Below, in pieces: positions 1 to 8,334 of a stretch of DNA of 64,000 nucleotides. Position 1 is the first letter of the stretch. The number at the start of each line of letters is the position of its first letter. Source of the stretch: Micromonospora rosaria (GTDB lineage: Bacteria > Actinomycetota > Actinomycetes > Mycobacteriales > Micromonosporaceae); assembly GCF_001567585.1 (NCBI RefSeq), contig NZ_LRQV01000005.1, forward strand, positions 1 to 64,000, read 5' to 3'. The notes under the pieces were generated by a model that searched no databases, was not told where the DNA came from, and saw nothing but the letters and a program-made list of their open reading frames with translations. The position numbers and the translations under genes are program-made.

Positions 1-204
1 CGGCCGTTCCACCGCGTCCAGGTCCCGGTCGGCCCAGTCGTTGGCGGCCATGCCGGCCCAGTAGAGCAGAACGGAGGCGCCGGCCAGGGCCGGCGTGCGG
101 GGACCGAGCGTGCCGGCCGCCGCGGCGCCGGCCACCACGTCTCCGGGGACGGAGAGCGCGGCCGGGGCCCGGACCAGCTCCGCGACGTCAGCCAGCCTGG
201 GCAT
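1..204 (-). CDS. UbiA-type prenyltransferase (SCO3242-like), partial
   Basis: Only the first 68 residues are visible; the gene runs off the left edge. The visible part begins MPRLADVAELVRAPAAL, typical of UbiA-superfamily membrane prenyltransferases. It ends in NDWADRDLDAVERP, which contains the NDxxDxxxD-type motif that binds Mg-prenyl diphosphate. The ATG at 204 lies inside the end of the upstream inositol-phosphate-synthase-like gene (17-base overlap), so the two are probably translationally coupled. In other actinobacteria this family sits beside an inositol-3-phosphate synthase homologue in ebo-like clusters; this is from family knowledge, not visible here. Substrate is unknown. It could be a quinone or lipid prenyltransferase of another kind, but the partner gene argues for the ebo-like type. 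Confidence 0.8.
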   Translation of the reverse strand, partial: MPRLADVAELVRAPAALSVPGDVVAGAAAAGTLGPRTPALAGASVLLYWAGMAANDWADRDLDAVERP

Positions 205-1354
205 CGGTACCTCCGGCGGCGGCGTGCAGGCCCGCGACGAACCCGCACAGCCGAGTCCACTGCTCGCCGAGCGAGTGGGTGGCCGCGTCCAGCGGGTCCT
301 TGAAGAAGAAGGCCAGGTCGGCGAGGGGGCCGCTGGCTCCGGCGGCGTGCGCGGCGGCGGTGATCCGGGCCAGGTCGAGCACCAGCGGGGCGGCCAGCGC
401 CGAGTCGCAGCCGTGCCAGGTGAACTCCAACCGCATCCCGATGCCCAGGAAACCGGCGAAGGTGACCAGGTCCCAGGCGGTCTTGAAGTCGCCCAGCTCC
501 TCGACGTAGTCGATCCGGGTGTCGCCCTGCGGGTGGTAGCCGAGCGTCTCGCCGAGGACCCGCTGCTTGCTCTCCACCTTGGCCGCGTTGGCGGCCGGGT
601 CGGCGAGGGTGGCCCCGTCGCCGCCGCCGAGCAGGTTGATCCCGGACCAGGAGCGCACCTGGAGGTTGCGCATCGCGAACATCGGGGCGAGCACCGACTT
701 GACCAGGGTCTCCCCGGTCTTGCCATCGTGCCCGGCGTACGGCAGGCCCCGCTGCGCCGCGAGCGCGGCCAGGGCCGGCAGCCGGGCCCCGGTCGACGGG
801 GTGAAGTCCACGTAGGGGCAGTCGGCGGTGAACGCCGCGTACGCGTACAGCGAGCTGGGTGGCAGCACCTCGTCCGGCCCGTCGAGGGCGGCGGCGAGCG
901 CGGCCGGGTCGGCGTGCGCCGGGTGCGGCGTGACCACCGGCTCGGTCGCGGAGACGTTGACCACCACGACCCGGTCCAGGTCGTGCCGGCGACGGAAGTC
1001 GGCGAGGTCGGCCACCACCCGGGCCACCCGCTCGGCGGGCGTCCCGCCGGTGGGCGCGGGACGGATGTCGTCCTCCACCACGGCCAGGTCGTCGGCGAGC
1101 GCGGCGACCAGCCGGCCGGGCACCACACCCGCGGCGGCCAGGGCCTCGGCCCGCTTGGCCAGCGGCGTGAGCACCGGATCGTGCCCACCGAAGACCAGGT
1201 CGGAGAAGGACGGCAGGGCGGGGCCACGCACCTGCGGCAGCTCGGTCACGCAGCCGATCGGCGCGGTGAGCCCACTCCGCAGGGCAAGCGCCCCGACGAT
1301 GCTGGTGGTCGCGACGGAACCGCGCGCCCCCACCAGCCAGACACCAGTACGCAT
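188..1354 (-). CDS. Inositol-3-phosphate synthase family protein (atypical)
   Basis: 388 residues with ATG at 1354 and a GGGGAGGAG ribosome site. The N-terminus (GVWLVGARGSVATTS) is a Rossmann NAD-binding loop. The central GHDGKTGETLVKS, then GINLLGGGDGATL and CDSALAAPLVLDL, match the conserved blocks of myo-inositol-1-phosphate synthase, which turns glucose-6-phosphate into inositol-3-phosphate. It differs from the usual actinobacterial Ino1, which starts with a different GVGNCAS-type loop and makes inositol for mycothiol and phosphatidylinositol, so this is probably a specialised paralogue. It overlaps the UbiA prenyltransferase gene by 17 bases and is separated from the oxidoreductase gene upstream by 418 bp carrying hairpins, so it probably has its own promoter. 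Product identity is inferred. Confidence 0.85.
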   Translation of the reverse strand: MRTGVWLVGARGSVATTSIVGALALRSGLTAPIGCVTELPQVRGPALPSFSDLVFGGHDPVLTPLAKRAEALAAAGVVPGRLVAALADDLAVVEDDIRPAPTGGTPAERVARVVADLADFRRRHDLDRVVVVNVSATEPVVTPHPAHADPAALAAALDGPDEVLPPSSLYAYAAFTADCPYVDFTPSTGARLPALAALAAQRGLPYAGHDGKTGETLVKSVLAPMFAMRNLQVRSWSGINLLGGGDGATLADPAANAAKVESKQRVLGETLGYHPQGDTRIDYVEELGDFKTAWDLVTFAGFLGIGMRLEFTWHGCDSALAAPLVLDLARITAAAHAAGASGPLADLAFFFKDPLDAATHSLGEQWTRLCGFVAGLHAAAGGTDAQAG

Positions 1355-1569
1355 GGTGCTCCTCCCCAGTCAGTGCGGATGGGCCCCGTCCATCGACCAC
1401 GGCCCCGGGGACCGGTCGGTGTCGGAGTCGGCGGCTCCGACACCGGCCGGGGTGTCCCCGGGCGTGGCGACGGACGGGGCTGGCAGGCAGGGCCGGTCGG
1501 CGTCTCGTCCCTGCCTCCCCCGCATCCGCCCGGTCACGGTCGACCGGACGTCTGGCACGATAGCGGCCC

Positions 1570-1609
1570 TCCGGTACGGCCGGGGAATCCCGTTTCCGGC
1601 CGTACCGGA
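1570..1609. repeat. 14-bp inverted repeat
   Basis: Arms TCCGGTACGGCCGG (1570-1583) and CCGGCCGTACCGGA (1596-1609) are perfect complements around a 12-base loop. It lies about 165 bases past the stop of the oxidoreductase gene and about 215 bases before the ATG at 1354. It could be a second terminator or part of a leader. No T-run follows on either strand. Confidence 0.55.
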
Positions 1610-1736
1610 CGACCATCCGGTGGGCGGGACCGGGCCGTGGTGGCCCCGGTGTCCCGCCCGTCCGGTCCGAGCCTCGTCCCGGCCACGGGGCGCAACCGTG
1701 GCCGGACCCTCGCCGGTCGGTCCGGACTTTCCGCAG

Positions 1737-1766
1737 GCGGTGGCGGCGGTGCCAGGCCGCCACCGC
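1737..1766 (-). terminator. Hairpin after the oxidoreductase gene
   Basis: Arms GCGGTGGCGGC (1737-1747) and GCCGCCACCGC (1756-1766) pair perfectly around an 8-base loop, starting 7 bases past the stop codon at 1773. There is no U-tract, as is usual for actinobacterial terminators. Probably ends the ROK/ABC/oxidoreductase transcript. Confidence 0.6.
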
Positions 1767-1772
1767 GTCGGG

Positions 1773-2981
1773 TCAGACGGCCACCTGGGCCAACGCCGGC
1801 TCCACCTCGGTCCACGCGGAACCGAGCCGCGCCGACCGTTCCACCGCGTCCAGCACGAGCTGGACCTGGAGGGCGTCGGCGAAGGAGGGTGCCGGGTCGG
1901 CGCCGGTGGCGACCGCCTCGACCAGGTCCCGCATCTGGTGCGTGAACGAGTGCTCGTACCCGATGATGTGCCCCGGCGGCCACCAGGCCGACATGTACGG
2001 GTGGTCGCCCTCGGTGACCAGGATCCGGCTGAAGCCCTGCTCCGCGGCGGGCCGCGTGGCGTCGTAGAACTCCAGTTCGTTCAGGCGTTCCAGGTCGAAC
2101 ACCAGGGTGCCCAGCGAGCCGTTGATCTCGACCCGCAGCGCGTTCTTACGCCCGGTGGCGAACCGGCTCGCCTCGTACGTGGCCAACCCTCCCCCGTCCA
2201 GCCGGGCCAGGAAGACCGCCGCGTCGTCCACGGTGACCTGCCCGGTGGCCGGAGCGCTGCCGTCCACGGTGGCGGCCAGGCCGCTCGACCCGGCCGGCAG
2301 CGGCCGTTCCTTGACGAAGGTCTCGGTGACCGCGCTGACGCCGCTGATCCGCTGTCCGGTGACGAACTGGGTCAGGTCGATGATGTGCGCCCCGATGTCA
2401 CCGAGCGCACCGGAACCCGCCTTGTCCTTCTGCAACCGCCAGACCAGCGGGAACTGCGGGTCCACGATCCAGTCCTGGAGGTACACCGCACGCACGTGCC
2501 GGATCGTGCCCAGCCGCCCGGCAGCCACCATCTGCTGCATCATGGTCACCGCGGGTACCCGACGGTAGTTGAAGCCGCACATCGACCGGATCCCGGCGGC
2601 CTGGGCGGTGGCCGCCGCAGCGGTCATCGCCCGAGCCTCGGTCACCGAGTTGGCCAGCGGCTTCTCACAGAGCACGTGCTTGCCGGCGGCCAGCGCGGCG
2701 AGGGTGATCTCCGCGTGGCTGTCCCCCGGTGTGCAGACGTCGACGAGGTCGATGTCGTCGCGCGCGATCAACTCCCGCCAGTCTGTCGTGTACGTCTCCC
2801 AGCCGAGCCGGTCGGCGGCGTCGGCCACCTTCCCGGCGTCCCGGCCGCAGATCGCTGCCATCCGGACCCGCGCCGGCAGGTCGTAGACACGGTTCACGGT
2901 GCGCCACGCCTGTGAGTGCGCGGCGCCCATGAACGCGTAGCCGACCATGCCGACCCGCAGTTCTCTGTCTGTCGTGGACAA
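1773..2981 (-). CDS. Gfo/Idh/MocA family oxidoreductase
   Basis: 402 residues. The N-terminal Rossmann fold has RVGMVGYAFMGAAHSQAW, followed by VCTPGDSHAEI and the family hallmark GKHVLCEKPLA (EKP motif) near residue 100. The C-terminal half has GALGDIGAHIIDL, the substrate-binding G-D-x-x-x-H block. These enzymes oxidise or reduce sugars, inositols or sugar derivatives with NAD(P). The start is a TTG at 2981 with a GGAG seven bases before it; no ATG or GTG fits as well. It lies 21 bases downstream of the sugar-binding lipoprotein gene in the same direction, so it probably acts on the imported sugar. Substrate cannot be read from sequence. Confidence 0.88.
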   Translation of the reverse strand: MSTTDRELRVGMVGYAFMGAAHSQAWRTVNRVYDLPARVRMAAICGRDAGKVADAADRLGWETYTTDWRELIARDDIDLVDVCTPGDSHAEITLAALAAGKHVLCEKPLANSVTEARAMTAAAATAQAAGIRSMCGFNYRRVPAVTMMQQMVAAGRLGTIRHVRAVYLQDWIVDPQFPLVWRLQKDKAGSGALGDIGAHIIDLTQFVTGQRISGVSAVTETFVKERPLPAGSSGLAATVDGSAPATGQVTVDDAAVFLARLDGGGLATYEASRFATGRKNALRVEINGSLGTLVFDLERLNELEFYDATRPAAEQGFSRILVTEGDHPYMSAWWPPGHIIGYEHSFTHQMRDLVEAVATGADPAPSFADALQVQLVLDAVERSARLGSAWTEVEPALAQVAV

Positions 2982-3002
2982 GGTGGGTCTCCGTCCGGTG
3001 TG

Positions 3003-4046
3003 TCAGAACCCGAGCTTGAGGTAGTTGCTCGCGTTCTCCTTGGTGATCGTCTCGGAGGCGAGCACGATCGACTTGGGCACCTGCAGCTCGACCAGGTCGG
3101 ACATGCCCCGGTTCTGGCCGATCAGGCGGGCCAGCGAGACGGCCGACGAGGCCATCGACGGGCTGTAGGTCACGGTGGCCTTCAGCGGCGTGTTGTCCGC
3201 CTGGATGTCCTCCATGGCCTTCTTGGAACCGGCGCCACCGACCATGATGAACTCCTTGCGGTTCGCCTGGTTGATCGCGGCCATCACGCCGATGCCCTGG
3301 TCGTCGTCGTGGTTCCAGACCGCGTCCAGCTTCTGCACGGCCTGGAACAGGCCGGTCGCCTCCTGCTGGCCGGAGTCGGCGGTGAACCGCGCGGCCCGCC
3401 GGTTGGCCACCCGGAAGCCGGCCTGGGCCAGGGTCTCGCTGAAGCCCCGGGACCGCTCCTGGGTCAGCTCCAGCTCGTCCATGCCGGCGATCTCGCCGAT
3501 GATCGGGGCGCTGACGCCCTTGGCCTTCATCTGGGCGATGATGAAGTTGGCGGCCGAGACGCCCATGCCGTAGTTGTCACCCAGGATCTGGGTGCGGTAG
3601 GCCTTGTCGTCCGGGAAGGCCCGGTCGAGGTTGACCACCGGGATACCGGCCTGCATGGCCTCCAGCCCGGCGGCGTTGAGCTCCTTGCCGTCGTGCGGGA
3701 GCATCACGATGACGGTGGGCTTCTGGGAGATCAGGGTGGACAGGGCCGCCCGCTGGGCCGCCGCGTCCGCCCCGGCCTCCACCATGTTGAAGGTCACGTC
3801 CGAGTACGCCTTGGCCTGGGCCTGGGCGTTGGTGGTGATGGCGGCGAGCCAGCCGTGGTCGGCGGCCGGAGCGGAGAAGCCGATGGTCACCGCCTGGCCC
3901 GGCTCGGCGTTGGCGTTGCCGCCGCTGTTGGTGTTGATCTGCGCCTCGTTGGAGGACTCCTCGTTGCTGGTGCAACCGGCGAGCAGGACACCGGCGCCGA
4001 TGGCGGCACCACCGAAGAGCAGCCGACGACGACTGTGCTGGGTCAT
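3003..4046 (-). CDS. Sugar ABC transporter substrate-binding lipoprotein
   Basis: 347 residues. The signal peptide carries SRRRLLFGG and ends in lipobox LLAGC (Cys about residue 25), so it is a lipoprotein, possibly exported by Tat because of the arginines. A Ser/Asn-rich linker follows, then a periplasmic-binding-protein fold of the RbsB type (VTIGFSAPAADHGWLAAI; IPVVNLDRAF; NHDDDQGIGVMAAI). It captures a monosaccharide or polyol outside the cell and delivers it to the permease encoded 128 bases upstream. ATG at 4046 follows GGAGG. The ligand could be ribose-like, xylose-like or inositol; the neighbouring inositol-phosphate-synthase-like gene and Gfo/Idh enzyme make a polyol worth testing. 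Confidence 0.9.
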   Translation of the reverse strand: MTQHSRRRLLFGGAAIGAGVLLAGCTSNEESSNEAQINTNSGGNANAEPGQAVTIGFSAPAADHGWLAAITTNAQAQAKAYSDVTFNMVEAGADAAAQRAALSTLISQKPTVIVMLPHDGKELNAAGLEAMQAGIPVVNLDRAFPDDKAYRTQILGDNYGMGVSAANFIIAQMKAKGVSAPIIGEIAGMDELELTQERSRGFSETLAQAGFRVANRRAARFTADSGQQEATGLFQAVQKLDAVWNHDDDQGIGVMAAINQANRKEFIMVGGAGSKKAMEDIQADNTPLKATVTYSPSMASSAVSLARLIGQNRGMSDLVELQVPKSIVLASETITKENASNYLKLGF

Positions 4047-4174
4047 GACGACCTCCAGAATGACGTGGTGGGGGTGAAGAAGGGTGTAGCTGGCCCGGCC
4101 ACCGACACGGGTGGCCCGCCGGGTGCTGCGGATGGAACGGGGTTGCGGAGGGGGAATTCGGGACGGTAGGGGAA

Positions 4175-5299
4175 TCAGGCGGTGGTGGCGCGGTTACGGC
4201 GCAGGAACTTGCCGAGGCTGCCGAACTGAACCTGCTGGATCAGCACGGCGGCGACGATGATCCCGCCCTTCACCATGTTCTGGGCCTCCGTGGAGAGCCC
4301 GTTGATGGCGAACAGGTTGGTGATGGTGGAGAAGATCAGCACGCCGAGCAGCGAGCCGACGATGGTGCCCCGGCCGCCGCTGAGCAGCGTGCCGCCGATG
4401 ATCGCCGCGGCGATCGCGTCGAGTTCGTAGAGGTTGGCCATGGCCGCCTGGGCGGAGGTGGCCTGCGAGGTGAGCATGATGGCGGCGATGCCGCAGCAGA
4501 GCCCGGAGAGGGCGTAGAGCAGGACGGTGTGCCGCTTGACGTTGATGCCCGCGAGCCGGGCCGCCTCCGGGTTGCCACCGACCGCCACGGTACGGCGGCC
4601 GAAGGTGGTGCGGTTGAGCAGGACCCAGCCACCGATGACCACCGCAGCCAGGATGTAGACCAGCAGCGGGATGCCGAGCAGGCTGTTGGCGGCGATGCCG
4701 TTGATGAAGTCGTTGTCCGAGACCTGGGTCTGCTTGTTGGAGATCTCGGCGGCCAGGCCCCGGGCGGCGACCAGCATGGCCAGTGTCGCGATGAACGGGA
4801 CCAGCTTGCCGTACGAGATCAGCAGACCGTTGATCAGACCGACCGAGAGACCGACCACCAGCGCGGTGAAGATCATGCCACCGGCGCCGAAGTTCTGGGT
4901 GGCGACCGTGGTGGACCAGACCCCGGCGATGGCGATGATCGCGCCGACCGAGAGGTCGATGCCACCACCGATGATCACGAAGGTCATGCCCACGGTGACC
5001 ACGCCAACCACCGAGGCGAGCTTGAGGATGGTGAGGAAGTTCCCCCACACCCAACTGGAGTCGGAGTAGAGGTCGGGTCGGGTCGCGATACCGATGACGA
5101 CCAGCGCCACCAGCACCCCGATCAGGCCGAGGTTACGCTTGGCGCCCTCGCCGCCGTCCCCGCTCCACCAGGAGAGCCGGGGCGCGGCCGTCTTGCCCGC
5201 CGTCGCGTGGGTCACGGCCGGGTCCACCGGCGGGGACTGCGCCGGCAGCCCTGCCGAACGCTCCGAGGTCGCGGTGGATGTGGGAGCGTCCTCGCTCAT
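4175..5299 (-). CDS. Sugar ABC transporter permease (RbsC type)
   Basis: 374 residues: a soluble Thr/Ser/Pro-rich N-terminus of about 60 residues, then roughly ten hydrophobic segments. Hallmarks of the BPD_transp_2/RbsC family are GMTFVIIGGGIDLSVGAI and AVGGNPEAARLAGINV, which precede the loop that docks on the ATPase. The ATG at 5299 overlaps the ATPase stop by four bases (ATGA), so the two are coupled. It forms the membrane channel of the transporter with the ATPase (5296-6864) and lipoprotein (3003-4046). Confidence 0.93.
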   Translation of the reverse strand: MSEDAPTSTATSERSAGLPAQSPPVDPAVTHATAGKTAAPRLSWWSGDGGEGAKRNLGLIGVLVALVVIGIATRPDLYSDSSWVWGNFLTILKLASVVGVVTVGMTFVIIGGGIDLSVGAIIAIAGVWSTTVATQNFGAGGMIFTALVVGLSVGLINGLLISYGKLVPFIATLAMLVAARGLAAEISNKQTQVSDNDFINGIAANSLLGIPLLVYILAAVVIGGWVLLNRTTFGRRTVAVGGNPEAARLAGINVKRHTVLLYALSGLCCGIAAIMLTSQATSAQAAMANLYELDAIAAAIIGGTLLSGGRGTIVGSLLGVLIFSTITNLFAINGLSTEAQNMVKGGIIVAAVLIQQVQFGSLGKFLRRNRATTA

Positions 5300-6864
5300 G
5301 CTGGTGCGCCTTCCATCAGGGACCCCGCCATGACGAGGTCGAGCACGGTGTCTTCGTCCAACTCGCCGGCCGGGGCCTCGCGGACCATCCGGCCCTCCCG
5401 CATGACCAGCACCCGGTCGGCCAGCCCCAGCACCTCGGGCACCTCGCTGGAGACCAGCAGCACCCCGACGCCCTGGGTGGCCAGGTCGCGGATGACCTGG
5501 TACAGCTCGGCGCGGGCGCCGACGTCCACGCCCCGGGTGGGCTCGTCGAGCAGCAGCAGCTTGGTGTCGCCGAGCAGCCAGCGCCCGACCACCACCTTCT
5601 GCTGGTTGCCGCCGGAGAGGGTGCGCACCGCGCGCAGCACCTCCCGGGGCCGCAGTTCCAGGCTGTCCGCGATCCGCCTGGCCTCCGCCTTCTCCTTGCC
5701 GATGTCGGTGAAGCCCAGACGGGCGTACCGGCTGAAGGTGGCGAGCGTGACGTTGCGGTAGATGGGCTCGCCGAGCAGCAGCGCCTGGCTCTTGCGCTCC
5801 TCCGGCGCCATCCCCATGCCGGCCTTCACCGCCGCGTCGACGCTGCCCGGACGCAGGGCCCGGCCGTTCATCCGGACCGTGCCGGCGTCCGGCCGGCGGG
5901 CGCCGTAGATCGTCTCCATCAGCTCGGACCGGCCGGAGCCGACCAGCCCGGCGATGCCGACGATCTCCCCGGGGCGGACGGTCAGCGAGACGTCCTGGAA
6001 CTCGCCCTCGCGGGTCAGCCCGTCCACCACGAGCAGCTCCTCGGTCGCCCGTTCGACGGCCGGGCGGTCGGGGAAGACGTACTCGATGGTGCGGCCGGTC
6101 ATCCGGCTCACCAGGGCCTTGGTGGGGGTGTCCCGGGCGGGCAGGTTCGCCGCCGTGGTCCGGCCGTCCTTGAGCACCGTGACCCGGTCGCCGATCTCGC
6201 GGATCTCTTCCATCCGGTGGGAGATGTAGATGACGGCGATGCCCTGCGCGGTCAGCTCCCGGATGATCCGGAAGAGGTTGCCGACCTCGTCGTGGGCGAG
6301 CACCGCGCTCGGCTCGTCCATGATGATCAGTCGGGCCTCGTGGGAGAGCGCCCGCGCCATGCTGACCACCTGCTTGCCGGCGGCCGGCAGCGCCCGGACC
6401 ATCCGGCCCGGCGGGATCTCCGCGTGCCCGAGCCGACCGAGGATCGCCCGGGTACGCCGGGCCATGTGGCCCCGGCGGACGAAGCCGGCCACCTTCGGCT
6501 CGTGGCCGAGGAAGGCGTTCTCCGCGACCGACAGGTCCTCGACCAGGTCGAGTTCCTGGTAGATGGTGGCGATGCCGGCGCGCATGGCGGCCTGCGGGTT
6601 GGCGAAGCTCACCGGCTCGCCGCGCCACTCGACCTGCCCGGAATCCGGCTTGTGCACCCCGGCGAGCACCTTGATCAGGGTGGACTTGCCGGCGCCGTTC
6701 TGCCCGAGCAGGCAGTGCACCTCGCCGGCCCGTACCTCCAGTTGCACGCCGTCGAGCGCGCGGACGCCGGGGAAGGTCTTGACCACATCGGTCAGTCGCA
6801 GGACCACCTCGCCGGCGACGGCGTCGGCGGGGGCCTCGACCAGGGGTTCGGTCGGTTCACTCAT
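5296..6864 (-). CDS. Sugar ABC transporter ATPase, two fused ATPase domains (RbsA/MglA type)
   Basis: 522 residues with two ATP-binding cassettes. The first has Walker A GQNGAGKST near residue 55 and Walker B LIIMDEPSAV, but its signature is degenerate (LPAAGKQVV). The second has a degenerate Walker A (GLVGSGRSEL), a good signature LSGGNQQK and Walker B LLLLDEPTRGVD. This split of intact and degenerate motifs is normal for RbsA-type proteins. It powers sugar uptake with the permease. ATG at 6864 overlaps the ROK regulator stop by four bases, so regulator and transporter are one transcript. Confidence 0.94.
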   Translation of the reverse strand: MSEPTEPLVEAPADAVAGEVVLRLTDVVKTFPGVRALDGVQLEVRAGEVHCLLGQNGAGKSTLIKVLAGVHKPDSGQVEWRGEPVSFANPQAAMRAGIATIYQELDLVEDLSVAENAFLGHEPKVAGFVRRGHMARRTRAILGRLGHAEIPPGRMVRALPAAGKQVVSMARALSHEARLIIMDEPSAVLAHDEVGNLFRIIRELTAQGIAVIYISHRMEEIREIGDRVTVLKDGRTTAANLPARDTPTKALVSRMTGRTIEYVFPDRPAVERATEELLVVDGLTREGEFQDVSLTVRPGEIVGIAGLVGSGRSELMETIYGARRPDAGTVRMNGRALRPGSVDAAVKAGMGMAPEERKSQALLLGEPIYRNVTLATFSRYARLGFTDIGKEKAEARRIADSLELRPREVLRAVRTLSGGNQQKVVVGRWLLGDTKLLLLDEPTRGVDVGARAELYQVIRDLATQGVGVLLVSSEVPEVLGLADRVLVMREGRMVREAPAGELDEDTVLDLVMAGSLMEGAPA

Positions 6865-8039
6865 GATGCCTCCCCGAAGGCGACGTCGCTGGCGAGCACC
6901 GCTGCTCCGGCGACACCGGCCCGTGGGCCGAGTTCGGACAGGACCACCGGCAGGTTGCCGGTGGCCAGGGGCAGCGAGCGGCGGTAGACCACGCTGCGGA
7001 TCTCGGCCAGCAGGATGTGTCCGAGCTGGGCGAGGCCCCCGCCGATCACGATCATCGACGGGTTGACGAAGCTGACCAGGCCGGCGAGCACGCCGCCGAC
7101 CCGTCGGCCGCCGTCGCGGATCAGGTTGATGCAGGTGACGTCCCCCTCGACCGCGCCCTCGGCGACGTCCGTGGCGGTCACCACCCCCCGGGCCGCGAAC
7201 CGCTCGGCGAGCGCGGGGGACGCGCCGCTGCGGGCGGCCACCGTCGCGTCCTTGGCCAGCGCCGCGCCGCTGAACAGCGCCTCCAGGCAGCCGACGTTGC
7301 CGCAGGAGCAGGTCGGGCCGTGCGAGTCGACCTGGATGTGGCCGATGTCCCCGGCGCATCCGTCGGTGCCCCGGTAGACGTCGCCGCTGAGGAAGATCCC
7401 ACACCCTATTCCGGTGCCGATCTTCACGAAGAGGAAGTCGTCGACGGAGTGGGCCACCCCGCCGTGCCGCTCGCCGATGGCCATGATGTTGACGTCGTTG
7501 TCGACCACCGCCGGGCAGCCGTGCTCCCGGGTCAGCAGCTCCCGGACCGGGAACCGGTCCCACCCGGGCATGATCGGCGGAGAGACCGGGACGCCGTCGC
7601 GGAAGCTGACCGGCCCCGGCACCCCGATGCCGACCGCATGCAGCCGCTCGTACACGCCGTCGATCCGGGCCTTGTGCAGCAGCTCGTTGACCCGCTGGAG
7701 GGTCACCTTCGGCCCGGAGCGGATCTCGGCCGCCTCGGCGTACGCCGCCACCGGCTCCAGCCGGCCGTTGACCACCTCGACGTCGATCGAGCTGGCGCCC
7801 ATGTCCACGGCCGCGAAGCGCAGGTGGGGGTTCAGCTCGACGAGGGTGGAGCGCCGCCCGCCCCGGGAGGCGGCCAGCCCGGCCTCGGCCACGTAGCCGA
7901 GCGCGACCAGTCGTTCCAGCTCGGCCAGCAGCCGGGGACGGGGCATCTCCAGCCGGTCGCCCAGCTCGGCCCGGGACACCGCCCCTTCGTCACGGAGCAA
8001 CCGCAGTAGCCGCACGTGCAGGGGGTCCTCCGACCGCAC
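6861..8039 (-). CDS. ROK family transcriptional repressor
   Basis: About 392 residues. An N-terminal winged helix (AELGDRLEMPRPRLLAELER) is followed by a ROK sugar-kinase-like domain with AVDMGASSIDVEVV, GIGVPGPV, KIGTGIGCGIFL and the zinc-binding GPTCSCGNVGCLEA signature. ROK regulators bind a sugar or sugar phosphate and release DNA. I prefer the GTG at 8039, which has GGAGGT seven bases upstream, over starts further out near 8141. It is first in the ROK/ABC/oxidoreductase unit, so it is probably autoregulated and sugar-inducible. A perfect 15-bp palindrome lies just before the gene. Confidence 0.9.
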   Translation of the reverse strand: MRSEDPLHVRLLRLLRDEGAVSRAELGDRLEMPRPRLLAELERLVALGYVAEAGLAASRGGRRSTLVELNPHLRFAAVDMGASSIDVEVVNGRLEPVAAYAEAAEIRSGPKVTLQRVNELLHKARIDGVYERLHAVGIGVPGPVSFRDGVPVSPPIMPGWDRFPVRELLTREHGCPAVVDNDVNIMAIGERHGGVAHSVDDFLFVKIGTGIGCGIFLSGDVYRGTDGCAGDIGHIQVDSHGPTCSCGNVGCLEALFSGAALAKDATVAARSGASPALAERFAARGVVTATDVAEGAVEGDVTCINLIRDGGRRVGGVLAGLVSFVNPSMIVIGGGLAQLGHILLAEIRSVVYRRSLPLATGNLPVVLSELGPRAGVAGAAVLASDVAFGEAS

Positions 8040-8072
8040 CGGGCTCACCTCCACAGCAGCGAGTTGGTCACA

Positions 8073-8087
8073 TCGACGAAACGTCGA
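8073..8087 (-). promoter_or_regulatory. Palindrome, candidate ROK operator
   Basis: TCGACG-AAA-CGTCGA is a perfect inverted repeat 34 bases before the GTG at 8039. It lies just downstream of the proposed promoter, a suitable position for a repressor. Function is inferred. Confidence 0.5.
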
Positions 8088-8102
8088 GTTGTTGTGCTCG
8101 AC

Positions 8103-8132
8103 ACAGTAGGAGCCTTCGGTGAGCCCTGTCCA
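8103..8132 (-). promoter_or_regulatory. Candidate promoter of the ROK/ABC unit
   Basis: On the minus strand TGGACA (8132-8127) and TACTGT (8108-8103) are 18 bases apart, resembling a housekeeping -35/-10 pair. Transcription would start near 8096, leaving a leader containing the 8073-8087 palindrome. Confidence 0.4.
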
Positions 8133-8146
8133 GAGCTTCAACCATT

Positions 8147-8193
8147 TTGATCCAAACTTTTGTCCTTCCGAGCAAAAGCTATGAGTGGATCAA
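8147..8193. promoter_or_regulatory. Nested inverted repeats upstream of the ROK operon
   Basis: Outer arms TTGATCCA (8147-8154) and TGGATCAA (8186-8193) enclose inner arms CTTTTG (8157-8162) and CAAAAG (8173-8178). The stretch is unusually AT-rich for this window and lies just upstream of the candidate -35. It looks like a regulator binding site, perhaps a second ROK operator or an activator site. Confidence 0.45.
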
Positions 8194-8290
8194 GGAAAGG
8201 GTCGCGGGCGGTCAGGTCACCGGCGCGGGCCGTACCGGACCGGCGGTCGCGCCACCGGAGCGTCGAGGACCCGGACACCGCCTGTCAAGA

Positions 8291-8334
8291 CACCGGTCGC
8301 CGGCACCCCCATGACGGGGTACCGGCGACCGGTG
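8291..8334 (-). terminator. Strong hairpin terminator after the yihY-type gene
   Basis: CACCGGTCGCCGG (8291-8303) and CCGGCGACCGGTG (8322-8334) are perfect 13-base arms, extended inside by CCCC/GGGG pairing. It begins about 105 bases past the stop of the membrane protein gene at 8439. No U-run on either strand. Confidence 0.6.

Larger units (their letters stand above)
1355..1772. other. Intergenic region with two strong hairpins
   Basis: 418 bases without a supported gene. It must hold the promoter of the inositol-phosphate-synthase-like gene (start 1354) and the end signals of the oxidoreductase gene (stop at 1773-1775). Two inverted repeats are listed separately. Open frames crossing it in both directions are by-products of high GC and have no family resemblance. 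Confidence 0.7.

Noticed and set aside
95..1945. Long + strand open frames opposite the inositol-phosphate synthase and oxidoreductase genes
   Set aside because: Low-complexity Arg/Gly/Val-rich products with no family similarity, antisense to clear genes; high GC leaves few stop codons.
8040..8141. Longer start for the ROK regulator (up to 8141)
   Set aside because: The extra residues (KLWTGLTEGSYCVEHNN and on) are not family-like and run through the candidate promoter; GTG 8039 has a better ribosome site.
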